Shown one piece after another: positions 33,328-41,521 of a stretch of 64,000 nt of DNA. Under the pieces are notes generated by a model, which searched no databases, was not told where the DNA came from, and worked only from the letters and a program-made list of their open reading frames with translations. The DNA is taken from positions 155,898 through 219,897 of the forward strand of contig NZ_FOBF01000016.1 of assembly GCF_900109355.1 (NCBI RefSeq). The letters are read 5' to 3'. Position 1 is the first letter of the stretch. Every line of letters begins with the position of its first letter. The position numbers and the translations under genes are program-made. The DNA comes from Nonomuraea pusilla. GTDB lineage: Bacteria > Actinomycetota > Actinomycetes > Streptosporangiales > Streptosporangiaceae.

Positions 33328-33905
33328 GCGACAGGACCGGCCGGGGGAACCGGTGGGGGCTCGCGGTGGTCGGGCTGGTGCTGGCGGTGCTGGGCGGCCT
33401 GACGCTGGCGCGGGGCCTGGGCGGGTTCTCGGCGCGGGCGGCGGGGACGCCCGTGGTGGACGCGGGTGTGCGGTCGTGGTTCGCGGCGAACTCGCCCTGG
33501 ATCTGGTGGGCGGTGACCGCCGTGGCGCTGGTCGTGGCGCTGCTCGGGCTGCGCTGGCTGTTCGCGCAGGGGCGCGGCGAGGCGCTGGGGTCGTACCGGA
33601 TCGAGCGGGGCGCGGCGGGGGTCACGGACCTGTCGGCGAGCGGCATGGCGGAGGCGGTGGCCGCCGACGTGGCGCGCAGCCCCGCGGTGCTGAGCGCCGA
33701 CGCCGGGCTGGCCGGACGGTCGGGGCGGCCGGAGGTGCGGCTGCGCGTGGTCGCCGACGAGCGGTGGCCGATGAGCGAGCTGAGCGAGCACCTGTCGCGG
33801 GTCGCGCTGCCGCACATGCGCGACGCGCTGGAGGCCGACCGCGTCCCGGCTGTGGCCCGCGTTAGCCTGGAGCCCTCACCCGCGCCGCAACGGGTGGTGC
33901 GATGA
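33324..33905 (+). CDS. AmaP-like membrane anchor of the Asp23 cluster (6)
   Basis: 193 residues from GTG 33324, overlapping the stop of gene 5. Two membrane helices (GLAVVGLVLAVLGGLTLA and WIWWAVTAVALVVALLGLRWLF) are separated by about 45 residues that include a short loop. The C-terminal soluble part (ADVARSPAVLSADAGLAG, LRVVADERWPMSEL) resembles the Asp23-binding region of AmaP, the alkaline-shock membrane anchor. Last gene of the six-gene cluster. Confidence 0.82.
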   Translation: MSDRTGRGNRWGLAVVGLVLAVLGGLTLARGLGGFSARAAGTPVVDAGVRSWFAANSPWIWWAVTAVALVVALLGLRWLFAQGRGEALGSYRIERGAAGVTDLSASGMAEAVAADVARSPAVLSADAGLAGRSGRPEVRLRVVADERWPMSELSEHLSRVALPHMRDALEADRVPAVARVSLEPSPAPQRVVR

Positions 33906-33927
33906 GGGTGCCGCGAGAGGGGTCCTG

Positions 33928-34329
33928 GTGTCCGTCGTCAAGATCAATGTGCTGACCGTTCCCGAGCAGATGCGCTCCGAGCTGGAGAGCCGGTTCTCCA
34001 ACCGGGCGGGGATGGTGGAGTCGTCCGACGGGTTCGAGTGGTTCGAGCTGCTCAGGCCGGTCGAGGGCACCGACCGCTACCTCGTCTACACGCGCTGGCG
34101 CAGCGAGGAGGACTTCCAGGTCTGGCAGCAGAGCCAGGCGTTCCAGCGCGGGCACGCGCAGGCGGCCCAGGAGGCGCGCGAGCACGGACAGGCCGCCGCG
34201 CAGGGGCATCCGGGGCAGGCGGGGCACGGGCACGCGGGGCAGGGACACGGTCACGGGCAGGGCCCCGCGGCGACCGGCTCCGAGGTGTGGACGTTCGAGG
34301 TCGTGCAGAGCGCGGGGCCCAAGCCGTGA
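33928..34329 (+). CDS. Antibiotic-biosynthesis-monooxygenase (ABM) family protein with His/Gly linker
   Basis: 133 residues from GTG 33928. The ABM ferredoxin-like fold is supported by INVLTVPEQMRSELESRF at the start, FEWFELLRP and the TRWRSEEDFQVWQQSQAF helix. Members include heme-degrading HmoA/MhuD-type enzymes and quinol monooxygenases. A His/Gly/Gln-rich stretch at about residues 90-115, which could bind metal or heme, interrupts the usual C-terminal strand (VWTFEVVQ). Located 22 bp after the Asp23 operon. Substrate unknown. Confidence 0.8.
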   Translation: MSVVKINVLTVPEQMRSELESRFSNRAGMVESSDGFEWFELLRPVEGTDRYLVYTRWRSEEDFQVWQQSQAFQRGHAQAAQEAREHGQAAAQGHPGQAGHGHAGQGHGHGQGPAATGSEVWTFEVVQSAGPKP

Positions 34330-34389
34330 CGGACGCGTAGGTCTCAGCCGTCCGGGTCCCGGACGTCCCGCGTGCCGGGCGTCCGGGAC

Positions 34390-34998
34390 TCAGGCGTCCA
34401 GGGGGTTGCGGGCGATGCGGTCGGCGATGCCCGAGCGCACGAAGCCGCCCGCCAGGCTGCCGGGCTTGCGCGCTCCCTGCTCGGTGATGCAGGCGGCGAA
34501 CTCCTTGGCGATGCCGAGCCGCGGGTAGCGCGCGAGCACCTCCTCGCGCACGAGCGCGGGGATGTCCTCGGTCCGGCGGCCTGAGATGTCCATGCCGGTC
34601 GAGAGTTCGAGGAGGTGGCCCTCCGGGTCCTCGTCCACGGACACCTCGTCCCACATGTGATGGATGATCACCTCCGTGGCGCGGGTCCTGCGCTCGGCCG
34701 ACCAGCCGGCCCCGGCGCAGAACGCCCACGCCACGTGCCCGCCGGCCTCCTCGTACGGCACGGTGTGGCTGTCGAACTCCGGCGCCAGCCCGATGTCGTG
34801 CAGCATGGACGACACGTAGAGCAACTCGGCGTCGAACGCGATGCCGTTGTCCTGGGCATAGGCCGCCGCCCACAGGTAGGCGCGCACCGAGTGGTTGAGC
34901 AGCGAGGGCGTGTGGTAGCGCGTGGCCACGTCGAGCGCGCCGCGGCAGGCGGGCGTGTCGGGCAGCACGATGTCGTCGAATCTCACAGTCACCAGCAT
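34390..34998 (-). CDS. HD-domain hydrolase (cyanamide-hydratase-like)
   Basis: 202 residues from ATG 34996-34998. The HD metal-binding pattern is present: HSVRAYLWA (first His), SSMLHDIGLA (His-Asp) and EVIIHHMWDEVS (downstream His residues). This organisation, and the absence of a nucleotide-binding motif, matches the cyanamide-hydratase/HD subfamily rather than GTPases. Members hydrate nitriles or hydrolyse phosphoesters; the true substrate is unknown. Convergent with the ABM gene. Confidence 0.8.
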   Translation of the reverse strand: MLVTVRFDDIVLPDTPACRGALDVATRYHTPSLLNHSVRAYLWAAAYAQDNGIAFDAELLYVSSMLHDIGLAPEFDSHTVPYEEAGGHVAWAFCAGAGWSAERRTRATEVIIHHMWDEVSVDEDPEGHLLELSTGMDISGRRTEDIPALVREEVLARYPRLGIAKEFAACITEQGARKPGSLAGGFVRSGIADRIARNPLDA

Positions 34999-35118
34999 CC
35001 CGTACGGGCGGCCTGGAAGCGGTGCGGCGCCACACCCGTGAGATGTCCGACTTGACCGCATGATCGCCGGTCGGACAGCATGTTCCGCCCCCATATTTCG
35101 GCTCCGGAAGGAACTGGC

Positions 35119-36750
35119 GTGCGCCGGCTCGCGATACCCCTTGCTCTCGTGCTCGCCCTCGGCGGCGTGGCGGGCCCGGCCCAGGCGGACGCCCCGGTCA
35201 AGCGCACCGCCCAGTGCCAGGGCGACTGGCTGCCCGGCAGCCCCACCGCCGAGGACGTCATGAGCGGCGAGATCTCCCTCGTCGGGCTGCCCGCGTTCAA
35301 GCTCGGCAAGAAGATCGACTGGGGGGCGAGCCCGTACCGCAACCGCTCGTGGGAGTTCGTCTTCCAGTCGTTGCGCTGGATGGGAACGCTCGTCGTCGCG
35401 TACGAGAACAGCGGCGAGAAGCGGTACCTCGACCGGGCCACCGAGATCGCCGAGGACTGGGTGCTGCACAACAAGCGCGGGGCGCGCGGCACCAAGCCGT
35501 ACGTGTGGAAGGACCACCCCGTCTCGCTGCGCACGCAGCCGCTGCTGTGCCTGAGCATGCACGTCAAGGCGGACTGGCTGAAGACGAGCCTGGCCGACCA
35601 CGCGAGGCTGCTGTCCGACGCGCGGCTGTACAAGAAGGGCCACAACCACGGCATCGACCAGGACATCGCCCTCATGGGCATCGGCTGCAGGTACGGCCGC
35701 GCCGACTGGCAGAGCCTGGCCGCGAGGCGGCTCACGGGCACGGTGAAGCTGGACGTCGACGCGCAGGGCGCGCTGATGGAGCAGGCCCCCCGCTACGCCG
35801 TCTACGTGTACGGCCGGCTGCAGGTGGCCATGGCCAACATGAAGGCGTGCGGCAGGAAGGTGCCGGGCGAGGTGTCGCGGCGGGCGGAGGCGCTGAAGGA
35901 GTTCGTCGCGCACTCCACCATGCCGAACGGCTACATGGTGCCCATCGGCGACGGCAGCGCCGAGACCGAGCCGAAGATGGAGACCGGCACCCCGGACAAG
36001 AAGGTCAAGGTGTACCGGGCCGGGTACGTGTACGGCCGCACCGACTGGGGCAAGCCCGAGTCGGCGTACTACTCGATCAGGTTCGGCCCCGGGACGAAGT
36101 TCCACGGGCACGAGGACCACCTGGGTGTGACGTACTACGCGCAGGGCCGCGACATCCTCATGGACGGCGGCTTCCACTCGTACGAGAAGAGCTCCTACCG
36201 CTACTGGACGCTCTCCCCCGAGGCGCACAACGTGCCCACGGTCGTCGGGGCGCGCTTCCGTCCGCGCACGGCGAGCAGCCTGGTCGACAGCGCGTACGGC
36301 AAGGACAGGCAGGCGTTCCGCCTGACCGACAAGGCGTACGGCGTCACCCGCACCAGGTCGGTGCTCGTCAACCACGGCCAGGACGTCATGGCGGTGCTCG
36401 ACACCGCCGGGGGCGGCGGCAAGGTCAGCAGCCTGTGGCGGTTCGCGCCGTCGCTGAAGCTCGTCTCGAACTCGGGCGGCCGGGTGGTGCTGGGCGACGG
36501 CAAGTTCAAGGTCACGCTGGTGCAGCTCTCCTCGTGCTCGCCGGTGGGCGGGCAGAAGGTGGAGCGGGGCGGCGCGCTGGGCTGGGTGTCGCCGACGTAC
36601 CTGTCGAAGGAGGCCGCGAACGTGGTGGTCTCGCCGGCGGCGGAGAAGCTGCTGACGATCATCGTGCCGGGCACCGACTCGCCCAAGGTGTCGTGCTCGG
36701 GCGGGAAGGTCACGGTCGAGGGCGTCTCGTTCTCGGCCAACCTCCTCTAG
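35119..36750 (+). CDS. Secreted heparinase II/III-like polysaccharide lyase
   Basis: 543 residues from GTG 35119, preceded by GGAAGGA. An upstream in-frame ATG was rejected. The Sec signal peptide (RRLAIPLALVLALGG...AQA) is cleaved near residue 22. The alginate-lyase-like helical domain contains HNHGIDQDIAL near residue 175, and the beta-sandwich contains FHGHEDHLGVTYY near 328 and RDILMDGGFHSYEKS, the heparinase II/III signature. Beta-elimination of uronic-acid polysaccharides is the expected activity. A lone gene. Confidence 0.88.
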   Translation: MRRLAIPLALVLALGGVAGPAQADAPVKRTAQCQGDWLPGSPTAEDVMSGEISLVGLPAFKLGKKIDWGASPYRNRSWEFVFQSLRWMGTLVVAYENSGEKRYLDRATEIAEDWVLHNKRGARGTKPYVWKDHPVSLRTQPLLCLSMHVKADWLKTSLADHARLLSDARLYKKGHNHGIDQDIALMGIGCRYGRADWQSLAARRLTGTVKLDVDAQGALMEQAPRYAVYVYGRLQVAMANMKACGRKVPGEVSRRAEALKEFVAHSTMPNGYMVPIGDGSAETEPKMETGTPDKKVKVYRAGYVYGRTDWGKPESAYYSIRFGPGTKFHGHEDHLGVTYYAQGRDILMDGGFHSYEKSSYRYWTLSPEAHNVPTVVGARFRPRTASSLVDSAYGKDRQAFRLTDKAYGVTRTRSVLVNHGQDVMAVLDTAGGGGKVSSLWRFAPSLKLVSNSGGRVVLGDGKFKVTLVQLSSCSPVGGQKVERGGALGWVSPTYLSKEAANVVVSPAAEKLLTIIVPGTDSPKVSCSGGKVTVEGVSFSANLL

Positions 36751-36822
36751 GCCGTTCCCGGCGAACCCGGGCGCCCTCCCGCTCCGCATCGATGTGGAAG
36801 GCCGGGCGGTGCGTCCGGGCCG

Positions 36823-37299
36823 TCAGTCGCGGCGGGCGCCCGGCGGCCAGACGACGCGCACCGGCAGGCCGCGCCGCCCGGCCTCGGCGACGACGTCGGC
36901 GGTGCCGCCGTAGCCGCGCGCGGGCCTGCCGTCCCAGACGGCGAGGAGCTCGTCGGCGCGGTCGAGCATGGCGAGGCTCGCCGCCATGTGGGCGCGCGGC
37001 GTGGAGTCGGCGAACGGCAGCCTGTGCACGACCGCGGCCTGCTTGAGCAGGGCGTCGTACTCGTCGTGGGCGCTGCCCGGCAGCCCGTCGCGGTACCGCT
37101 CCGCGGGAACCACGACCTCCAGCGCGCCGCCCAGGTCGAGCACCGCGCGGGCGAAGAGCTGGTCGGCCCCGTCGGCCAGGCAGGAGAGCCCGACGAGGCG
37201 GGGCGCGTGGCCGGCCAGCGCGGCGCGGACGGCCGCGTCGACCAGCTCCGCGGTACGGGGCGGCAGGCCCCGGTGTCCTGACACGGCGACACGGATCAT
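36823..37299 (-). CDS. SLOG-superfamily nucleotide-binding protein (XRE partner)
   Basis: 158 residues from ATG 37297-37299 (MIRVAVSGHRGL). The Rossmann-like SLOG fold is suggested by the N-terminal SGHRGL, LSCLADGADQLFARAV and VWDGRPARGYGGTADVVAEA, a pattern similar to LOG/YspA-like proteins that bind nucleotide-derived ligands. It lies 20 bp downstream of the XRE-TPR regulator, same strand. This XRE-SLOG pairing recurs in Streptomyces relatives and suggests a ligand-sensing module. Exact role unknown. Confidence 0.78.
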   Translation of the reverse strand: MIRVAVSGHRGLPPRTAELVDAAVRAALAGHAPRLVGLSCLADGADQLFARAVLDLGGALEVVVPAERYRDGLPGSAHDEYDALLKQAAVVHRLPFADSTPRAHMAASLAMLDRADELLAVWDGRPARGYGGTADVVAEAGRRGLPVRVVWPPGARRD

Positions 37300-37319
37300 G
37301 CCGGTGATCGACGCTCCTC

Positions 37320-38576
37320 TCACGCGTTCCACACGGTGGACCTCAGCCGCTCGTCGAAGTCGCGTACGACGGCCGTCTCGGCGCCGTCGTACGCCCGCCG
37401 GAACCTCCTGACGCGGTGGACGATCCGGGCCGAGCCGTAGGCGAGCCCCACCTCCAGCGCGCCGCCCGCCAGGTGGAACGCCTCGTCGGGCCGGCCTGCC
37501 ATGAGCCTGGCGGCGGCGATCTCGGTGGTGAGCACGGCGCGCTGCTTGACGGCGGGCTGCGCCGACGCGAGCGACTCGGCGAGCGCGTGCTCCGCCTCCT
37601 CCGCGCGGCCGAGCCGCACCGCGACGAGGGCCCGGTAGCTCGCGAGCTTGGCCTGGTCGAACGGGAAGACCCAGGGCCAGGGCGGGGTGGCCGCGCGCTC
37701 CGCCGCCGCGACGGCGGACTCGGCGTCGCGCAGCGCGGCGAGCGCCGACGGCGCGTCGCCGGCGGCGGCGTGGCCGAGCGCCTCGATGCTGGACAGCCAG
37801 GCGCGGGCGGTGGCGGGTGGCCGCTCCCCGAGCTCGCGCCTGGCCTGCGCGAGCAGCGTCAGCGCGAGGCCCGCGTCGTCGGCGTCGATCTCGAACGCGG
37901 CCAGGCTGCCGATCATGTACGCCGCCAGCAGCGGATGCCCGGCCCTTCTCGCGCTCTCGACGGCCAGCCGGTAGTAGCCCCTGGCGCTGCCGTGGTCCTG
38001 CATGTCGGCGTGGACCCAGGCGGCGAACCCGGCGGCCTCGCTGAGCGCGGCCCGCACGTCGCCGGCCAGGCCGGGGTGCGCCCTGCCCAGCAGGCGCCGG
38101 GCCAGCTCGACGTGCGCGGTGGCGCCGCGCGCGAGGTCCCTGGCGGGCGTGGTGGCCTCCAGGCGGCGCTGCGCCCCGGTGATGCCGGTCAGGGTCTGGA
38201 CGGCGCCCTCGTCCACCTCCGCCGGTCTGGACGGCGCCAGCCCCGCGAGCGCGGTCAGCGCCACCGCCTTGCCGAAGTCTCTGCGCTTCGTCTGATCGTC
38301 ATCCCCTCGTACGCCGAAGCGGAGCAGGTGCAGCGGAACCCCGATCCGGCTCGACATCTCCCTGACCTGGTCCAGGGTGAGCGGCTGCCTGCCGCGCAGC
38401 ACCTTGGACACCCAGCTCTGCGAATAGCCGACCGCCTCCGCCAGCTGGGCCTGCGTCCAGCCGTGCGCCCGCCGCACCTCGGCGAGGATGACGGGGATGT
38501 CGCAGCCGGCCAGCGCGGCGGCGACCGCGGGCTCGGACCAGAACTGAGGCGGGAGACGACCTGGTGTCTCGGTCAC
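37320..38576 (-). CDS. XRE-family regulator with TPR-like helical domain
   Basis: 418 residues. An HTH_XRE domain occupies about residues 27-80 (RRAHGWTQAQLAEAVGYSQSWVSKVLRGRQPLT). The remaining 330 residues are alpha-helical TPR-like repeats, an architecture shared with large actinobacterial XRE regulators. No enzymatic motif. It is probably the sensor partner of the SLOG gene that starts 20 bp after its stop. Operator not identified. Confidence 0.88.
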   Translation of the reverse strand: MTETPGRLPPQFWSEPAVAAALAGCDIPVILAEVRRAHGWTQAQLAEAVGYSQSWVSKVLRGRQPLTLDQVREMSSRIGVPLHLLRFGVRGDDDQTKRRDFGKAVALTALAGLAPSRPAEVDEGAVQTLTGITGAQRRLEATTPARDLARGATAHVELARRLLGRAHPGLAGDVRAALSEAAGFAAWVHADMQDHGSARGYYRLAVESARRAGHPLLAAYMIGSLAAFEIDADDAGLALTLLAQARRELGERPPATARAWLSSIEALGHAAAGDAPSALAALRDAESAVAAAERAATPPWPWVFPFDQAKLASYRALVAVRLGRAEEAEHALAESLASAQPAVKQRAVLTTEIAAARLMAGRPDEAFHLAGGALEVGLAYGSARIVHRVRRFRRAYDGAETAVVRDFDERLRSTVWNA

Positions 38577-38691
38577 AACGGTAGGTTAGGCCGACAGCCG
38601 TTACCAGACTGATATTCGCGGGAAGAATGGTCCGCGCACCACCACGACTACCGGCTCCACCTGCGGCGACGTCCGGGGAATGATCGGTGTC

Positions 38692-39048
38692 ATGAGCGGG
38701 GAACCGTGGCACGCGCAGACCGCCACGCCTCAGGACGAGCACGGCATTCCCTATCAGGACGCCGAGCGGCTCGCCGACTGCCTGGCGCGGCTGGGAGTGC
38801 CCACCACCCTGCACGCCGGGTACGGCCTCGCGCTCGTGTGGGTGCGCGTCGGCCTGGTCGTCTGGTGCGACGGCGAGAAGTACTGGTGGCGGGCCGGCTG
38901 GGACGAGGGGTCGCGCCACGTCGTGTACGCCTGGCACCCGGCCACGGAGCCCGCGCGGGCCGCCCGCCGCATCGCTCTGCGCTTCCCCGGCGGCCCGTGC
39001 GACGACCGTCCTGGGCGGGGCCCCGCCCAGGACGGTTCTCCCTGCTGA
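38692..39048 (+). CDS. Hypothetical protein (small, Trp-rich)
   Basis: 118 residues from ATG 38692. No signal peptide. Trp, Tyr and Cys are enriched in the middle (LVWVRVGLVVWCDGEKYWWRAGWDEG), which looks like a small beta-sheet domain. Similar short proteins of unknown function occur in Streptosporangiales near regulators. It is divergent from the XRE gene and ends 8 bp before the convergent cimA stop. Confidence 0.65.
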   Translation: MSGEPWHAQTATPQDEHGIPYQDAERLADCLARLGVPTTLHAGYGLALVWVRVGLVVWCDGEKYWWRAGWDEGSRHVVYAWHPATEPARAARRIALRFPGGPCDDRPGRGPAQDGSPC

Positions 39049-39055
39049 GCAGGTG

Positions 39056-40636
39056 TCAGGAGGACGTCTCGCGGCCGGCGCGCAGCAGCCCGTACGTGAC
39101 CGCCTGCTCCAGGGCCTGCCAGCTCGCGTCGATGATGTTCTCGGCGACGCCGACCGTGGCCCATTCGCCGCTGTCGTCGCTGGAGGTGATGAGCACCCGG
39201 GTGACGGCGCCGGTGCCGTGGGTGCCCTCCAGGATGCGCACCTTGTAGTCGACCAGCTCCAGCTTGGCCAGCTCGGGGTAGAGCTTCTCCAGCGCCTGCC
39301 GCACGGCCCTGTCGAGCGCGTTGACCGGGCCGTTGCCCTCGCCGGTGGCGACGATGCGCTCGCCCTTGGCGTGCACCTTGACGGTGGCCTCGCTGACCAG
39401 CTCGCCGCCCTTGGTCCGCTCGACGATCACCCGCCACGACTCGACCTGGAAGTGGCGCCTGCGCTCGCCCTGGACGGTGTCGCGCAGCAGCAGCTCGAAC
39501 GACGCGTCGGCCGCCTCGAACGTGAACCCCTTGGCCTCCAGGTCCTTGACCCGGTCGACCAGCGTCTTCGTGTGGCCGGGGGTGAGCTCGTAGCCGAGCT
39601 CGCGGCCCTTCAGCTCGACGGAGGCGCGGCCGGCCATGTCGGAGACGAGCATGCGCATGTCGTTGCCGACGAGCGCGGGGTCGATGTGCTGGTAGAGGTT
39701 CGGATCGACCTTGATCGCGCTGGCGTGCAGCCCGGCCTTGTGCGCGAACGCGGACGTGCCGACGTACGGCGCGTGCGAGTTGGGGGTGACGTTGGTCACC
39801 TCGGTGACGGCGTGGGCGATGCGCGTCATGTCGGCGAGCGACTCGGGCGGCACCAGGTCGAAGCCGCGCTTGAGCTGCAGGTTGGCGACGACGGTGAAGA
39901 GGTTGGCGTTGCCGGACCGCTCGCCGTAGCCGTTGGCGCAGCCCTGGACGTGCGTGGCGCCCGCCTTGACGGCGGCCAGCGTGTTGGCGACGGCGCAGCC
40001 GGTGTCGTCGTGGCAGTGGATGCCGACGCGGGCGCTGGTCTGGACGGCCGCGTGGACGATCTCGGCGAGCTCGTCGGGCAGCATGCCGCCGTTGGTGTCG
40101 CACAGGGCGATGACGTCGGCGCCCGCCTCGGCGGCGGTGCGGACGACCTCCAGCGCGTAGGCTGGGTTGGACGTGTAACCGTCGAAGAAGTGCTCGGCGT
40201 CGAGGAAGACTCGCTGTCCCTCCGCACGAAGGTGAGAGACCGTGTCGCGGATCATCGCGAGGTTCTCCTGGAGAGTCGTGCGGAGGGCCAGCTCCACGTG
40301 CCGGTCGTGACTCTTGGCGACAAGGGTCACGACCGGCGCGCCGGATTCGCGCAGCGCGGCCACCAAGGGGTCGTCGGCTGCCTTCACACCGGCCCGGCGG
40401 GTCGCGCCGAACGCGGCGAGCTGCGCGTTTCTCAGGTCGAGCTCGGTCCGGGCCCGCCTGAAGAACTCGGTGTCCTTGGGGTTGGCGCCTGGCCAGCCCC
40501 CTTCGATGAAGCCGACGCCCAGGCTGTCCAGCTGCCGAGCGACGGCGAGCTTGTCGGCGACGGTGAGGTTGAGTCCCTCCTGCTGTGCGCCGTCCCTCAG
40601 CGTCGTGTCGTAGACGTGGAAGCGGTCGTCGGCCAT
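39056..40636 (-). CDS. cimA: (R)-citramalate synthase
   Basis: 526 residues from ATG 40634-40636, preceded by GGAGAAGG. CimA condenses pyruvate and acetyl-CoA to citramalate, a threonine-independent entry to isoleucine. The N-terminal DTTLRDGAQQEG motif and HCHDDTGCAVANTLAA metal-binding His motif mark the DRE-TIM metallolyase fold. The C-terminal LeuA-type allosteric dimer domain (IVERTKGG...SEATVKVHAKGE) is present. Long upstream extension was rejected. A leader peptide and terminator precede it (separate entries). Confidence 0.93.
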   Translation of the reverse strand: MADDRFHVYDTTLRDGAQQEGLNLTVADKLAVARQLDSLGVGFIEGGWPGANPKDTEFFRRARTELDLRNAQLAAFGATRRAGVKAADDPLVAALRESGAPVVTLVAKSHDRHVELALRTTLQENLAMIRDTVSHLRAEGQRVFLDAEHFFDGYTSNPAYALEVVRTAAEAGADVIALCDTNGGMLPDELAEIVHAAVQTSARVGIHCHDDTGCAVANTLAAVKAGATHVQGCANGYGERSGNANLFTVVANLQLKRGFDLVPPESLADMTRIAHAVTEVTNVTPNSHAPYVGTSAFAHKAGLHASAIKVDPNLYQHIDPALVGNDMRMLVSDMAGRASVELKGRELGYELTPGHTKTLVDRVKDLEAKGFTFEAADASFELLLRDTVQGERRRHFQVESWRVIVERTKGGELVSEATVKVHAKGERIVATGEGNGPVNALDRAVRQALEKLYPELAKLELVDYKVRILEGTHGTGAVTRVLITSSDDSGEWATVGVAENIIDASWQALEQAVTYGLLRAGRETSS

Positions 40637-40652
40637 GGTTCCTTCTCCCTGG

Positions 40653-40687
40653 AAAACAAAAAGACCCCTCACGGACGTGAGAGGTCT
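40653..40687 (-). terminator. Attenuator terminator upstream of cimA
   Basis: On the minus strand AGACCTCTCACG pairs with CGTGAGGGGTCT (12 bp, one wobble) around a two-base loop, and is followed by TTTTTGTTTTCC. It lies 17 bp before the cimA start, so it must be read through for cimA to be expressed. Its left arm starts one base after the preceding 10-bp hairpin. Confidence 0.85.
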
Positions 40688-40723
40688 GCGCGCTGGCGGT
40701 GTCCCATTCAGCTGCCAGCGCGC
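40688..40723 (-). promoter_or_regulatory. Upstream hairpin of the cimA attenuator
   Basis: GCGCGCTGGC pairs perfectly with GCCAGCGCGC across a 16-base loop that includes the leader-peptide stop codon. In addition GGTCTGC within the leader ORF (codons 4-5) is complementary to GCAGACC at the base of the terminator stem, a possible antiterminator pairing. Confidence 0.65.
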
Positions 40724-40752
40724 CTGCCGATAATGAGCAGACCGTAGAACAT
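40708..40752 (-). CDS. cimA leader peptide with Leu-Leu-Ile-Ile
   Basis: A 14-codon ORF reads MFYGLLIIGRRAGS then TGA, ending about 70 bases before cimA and overlapping the hairpin arms. The CTG CTC ATT ATC block of leucine and isoleucine codons is what ribosome-mediated attenuators use. Together with the terminator this indicates that charged tRNA-Leu/tRNA-Ile levels control cimA. A start without an obvious SD is the main weakness. Confidence 0.65.
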   Translation of the reverse strand: MFYGLLIIGRRAGS

Positions 40753-40819
40753 GGTGCCTGTCAGTCTGCCACACCGATTCACCATCTGGCACATCGATCT
40801 CAAGGCGCGAGACGCGAGG

Positions 40820-41464
40820 TCACACGCTGACGCCGTCGCCGCCGGTGATGGCGCGCTCCAGCGCGGCCGGGTCGAACGCCTCCTGGCCCAGCATGCGGCC
40901 GTCGAGCAGCACGGTCGGGGTGCCCTCGATGCGCACCTTCGCGGTCTGCGCCAGGTGCTCCTTCGCGTACGACTGGGAGGTGACGCACTCGTCCACCTGG
41001 GCGCCGGCCTTCCTCGCCGCCGCCGCCAGCTCCTCCACCGTGAAACCGGACGCGGTGCCGTGCGGGGCGGGCTGCATGGCGTACAGCTCGTCCCTGAAGG
41101 CCAGCCAGCCGGCCTCGGGCACGCAGCGCGCCGCCGCGGCGGCCCTGATCGAGTTGGAACGCATGGGCTCGTCCCTGAAGATCGTCACCGGGTGGAAGAC
41201 GACCTTGACCTTGCCCTCCCTGGCCAGCCGCTGGATCGTCGGATCGACGCGGCCGTGCAGTTCCTTGCAGACCGGGCAGTCGAAGTCCTCGTACAGGTCG
41301 AGGACCGGCGCGTCGCCCGCCGTGTCGGCCAGCACCATCGACCCGTCGGCCTGCCGCAGCAGCCGCACGCCGCCGTCCGACTGGCCCGGCTCGGAGAACG
41401 CCAGCACACCGATCAGCGCCAGCACCGCACACGCGACCGCCACGGCCGCCCACCGCTTCATCAT
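40820..41464 (-). CDS. DsbA-like membrane-anchored thiol-disulfide protein
   Basis: 214 residues with an N-terminal signal-anchor (VAVACAVLALIGVLAF). The thioredoxin fold carries a CPVC active-site motif in YEDFDCPVCKELH and a cis-Pro segment EGTPTVLLDG near the C-terminus. Two further cysteines (RCVPEAG and DECVTSQ) lie in the helical insertion. This fits actinobacterial DsbA/MTB-DsbA-like proteins (DSBA_oxidored), for oxidative folding of exported proteins. Divergent from the O-methyltransferase. Confidence 0.9.
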   Translation of the reverse strand: MMKRWAAVAVACAVLALIGVLAFSEPGQSDGGVRLLRQADGSMVLADTAGDAPVLDLYEDFDCPVCKELHGRVDPTIQRLAREGKVKVVFHPVTIFRDEPMRSNSIRAAAAARCVPEAGWLAFRDELYAMQPAPHGTASGFTVEELAAAARKAGAQVDECVTSQSYAKEHLAQTAKVRIEGTPTVLLDGRMLGQEAFDPAALERAITGGDGVSV

Positions 41465-41521
41465 CCGCCCAACTCTCAAACGATCGTCGATCGCGCAGAC
41501 CTTACCCGACACAATGACCCC

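Noticed and set aside
34390..36789. A 799-codon minus-strand frame opposite the heparinase-like gene
   Set aside because: It is a GC-rich antisense shadow; only its last 202 codons form a recognisable protein (the HD-domain gene).
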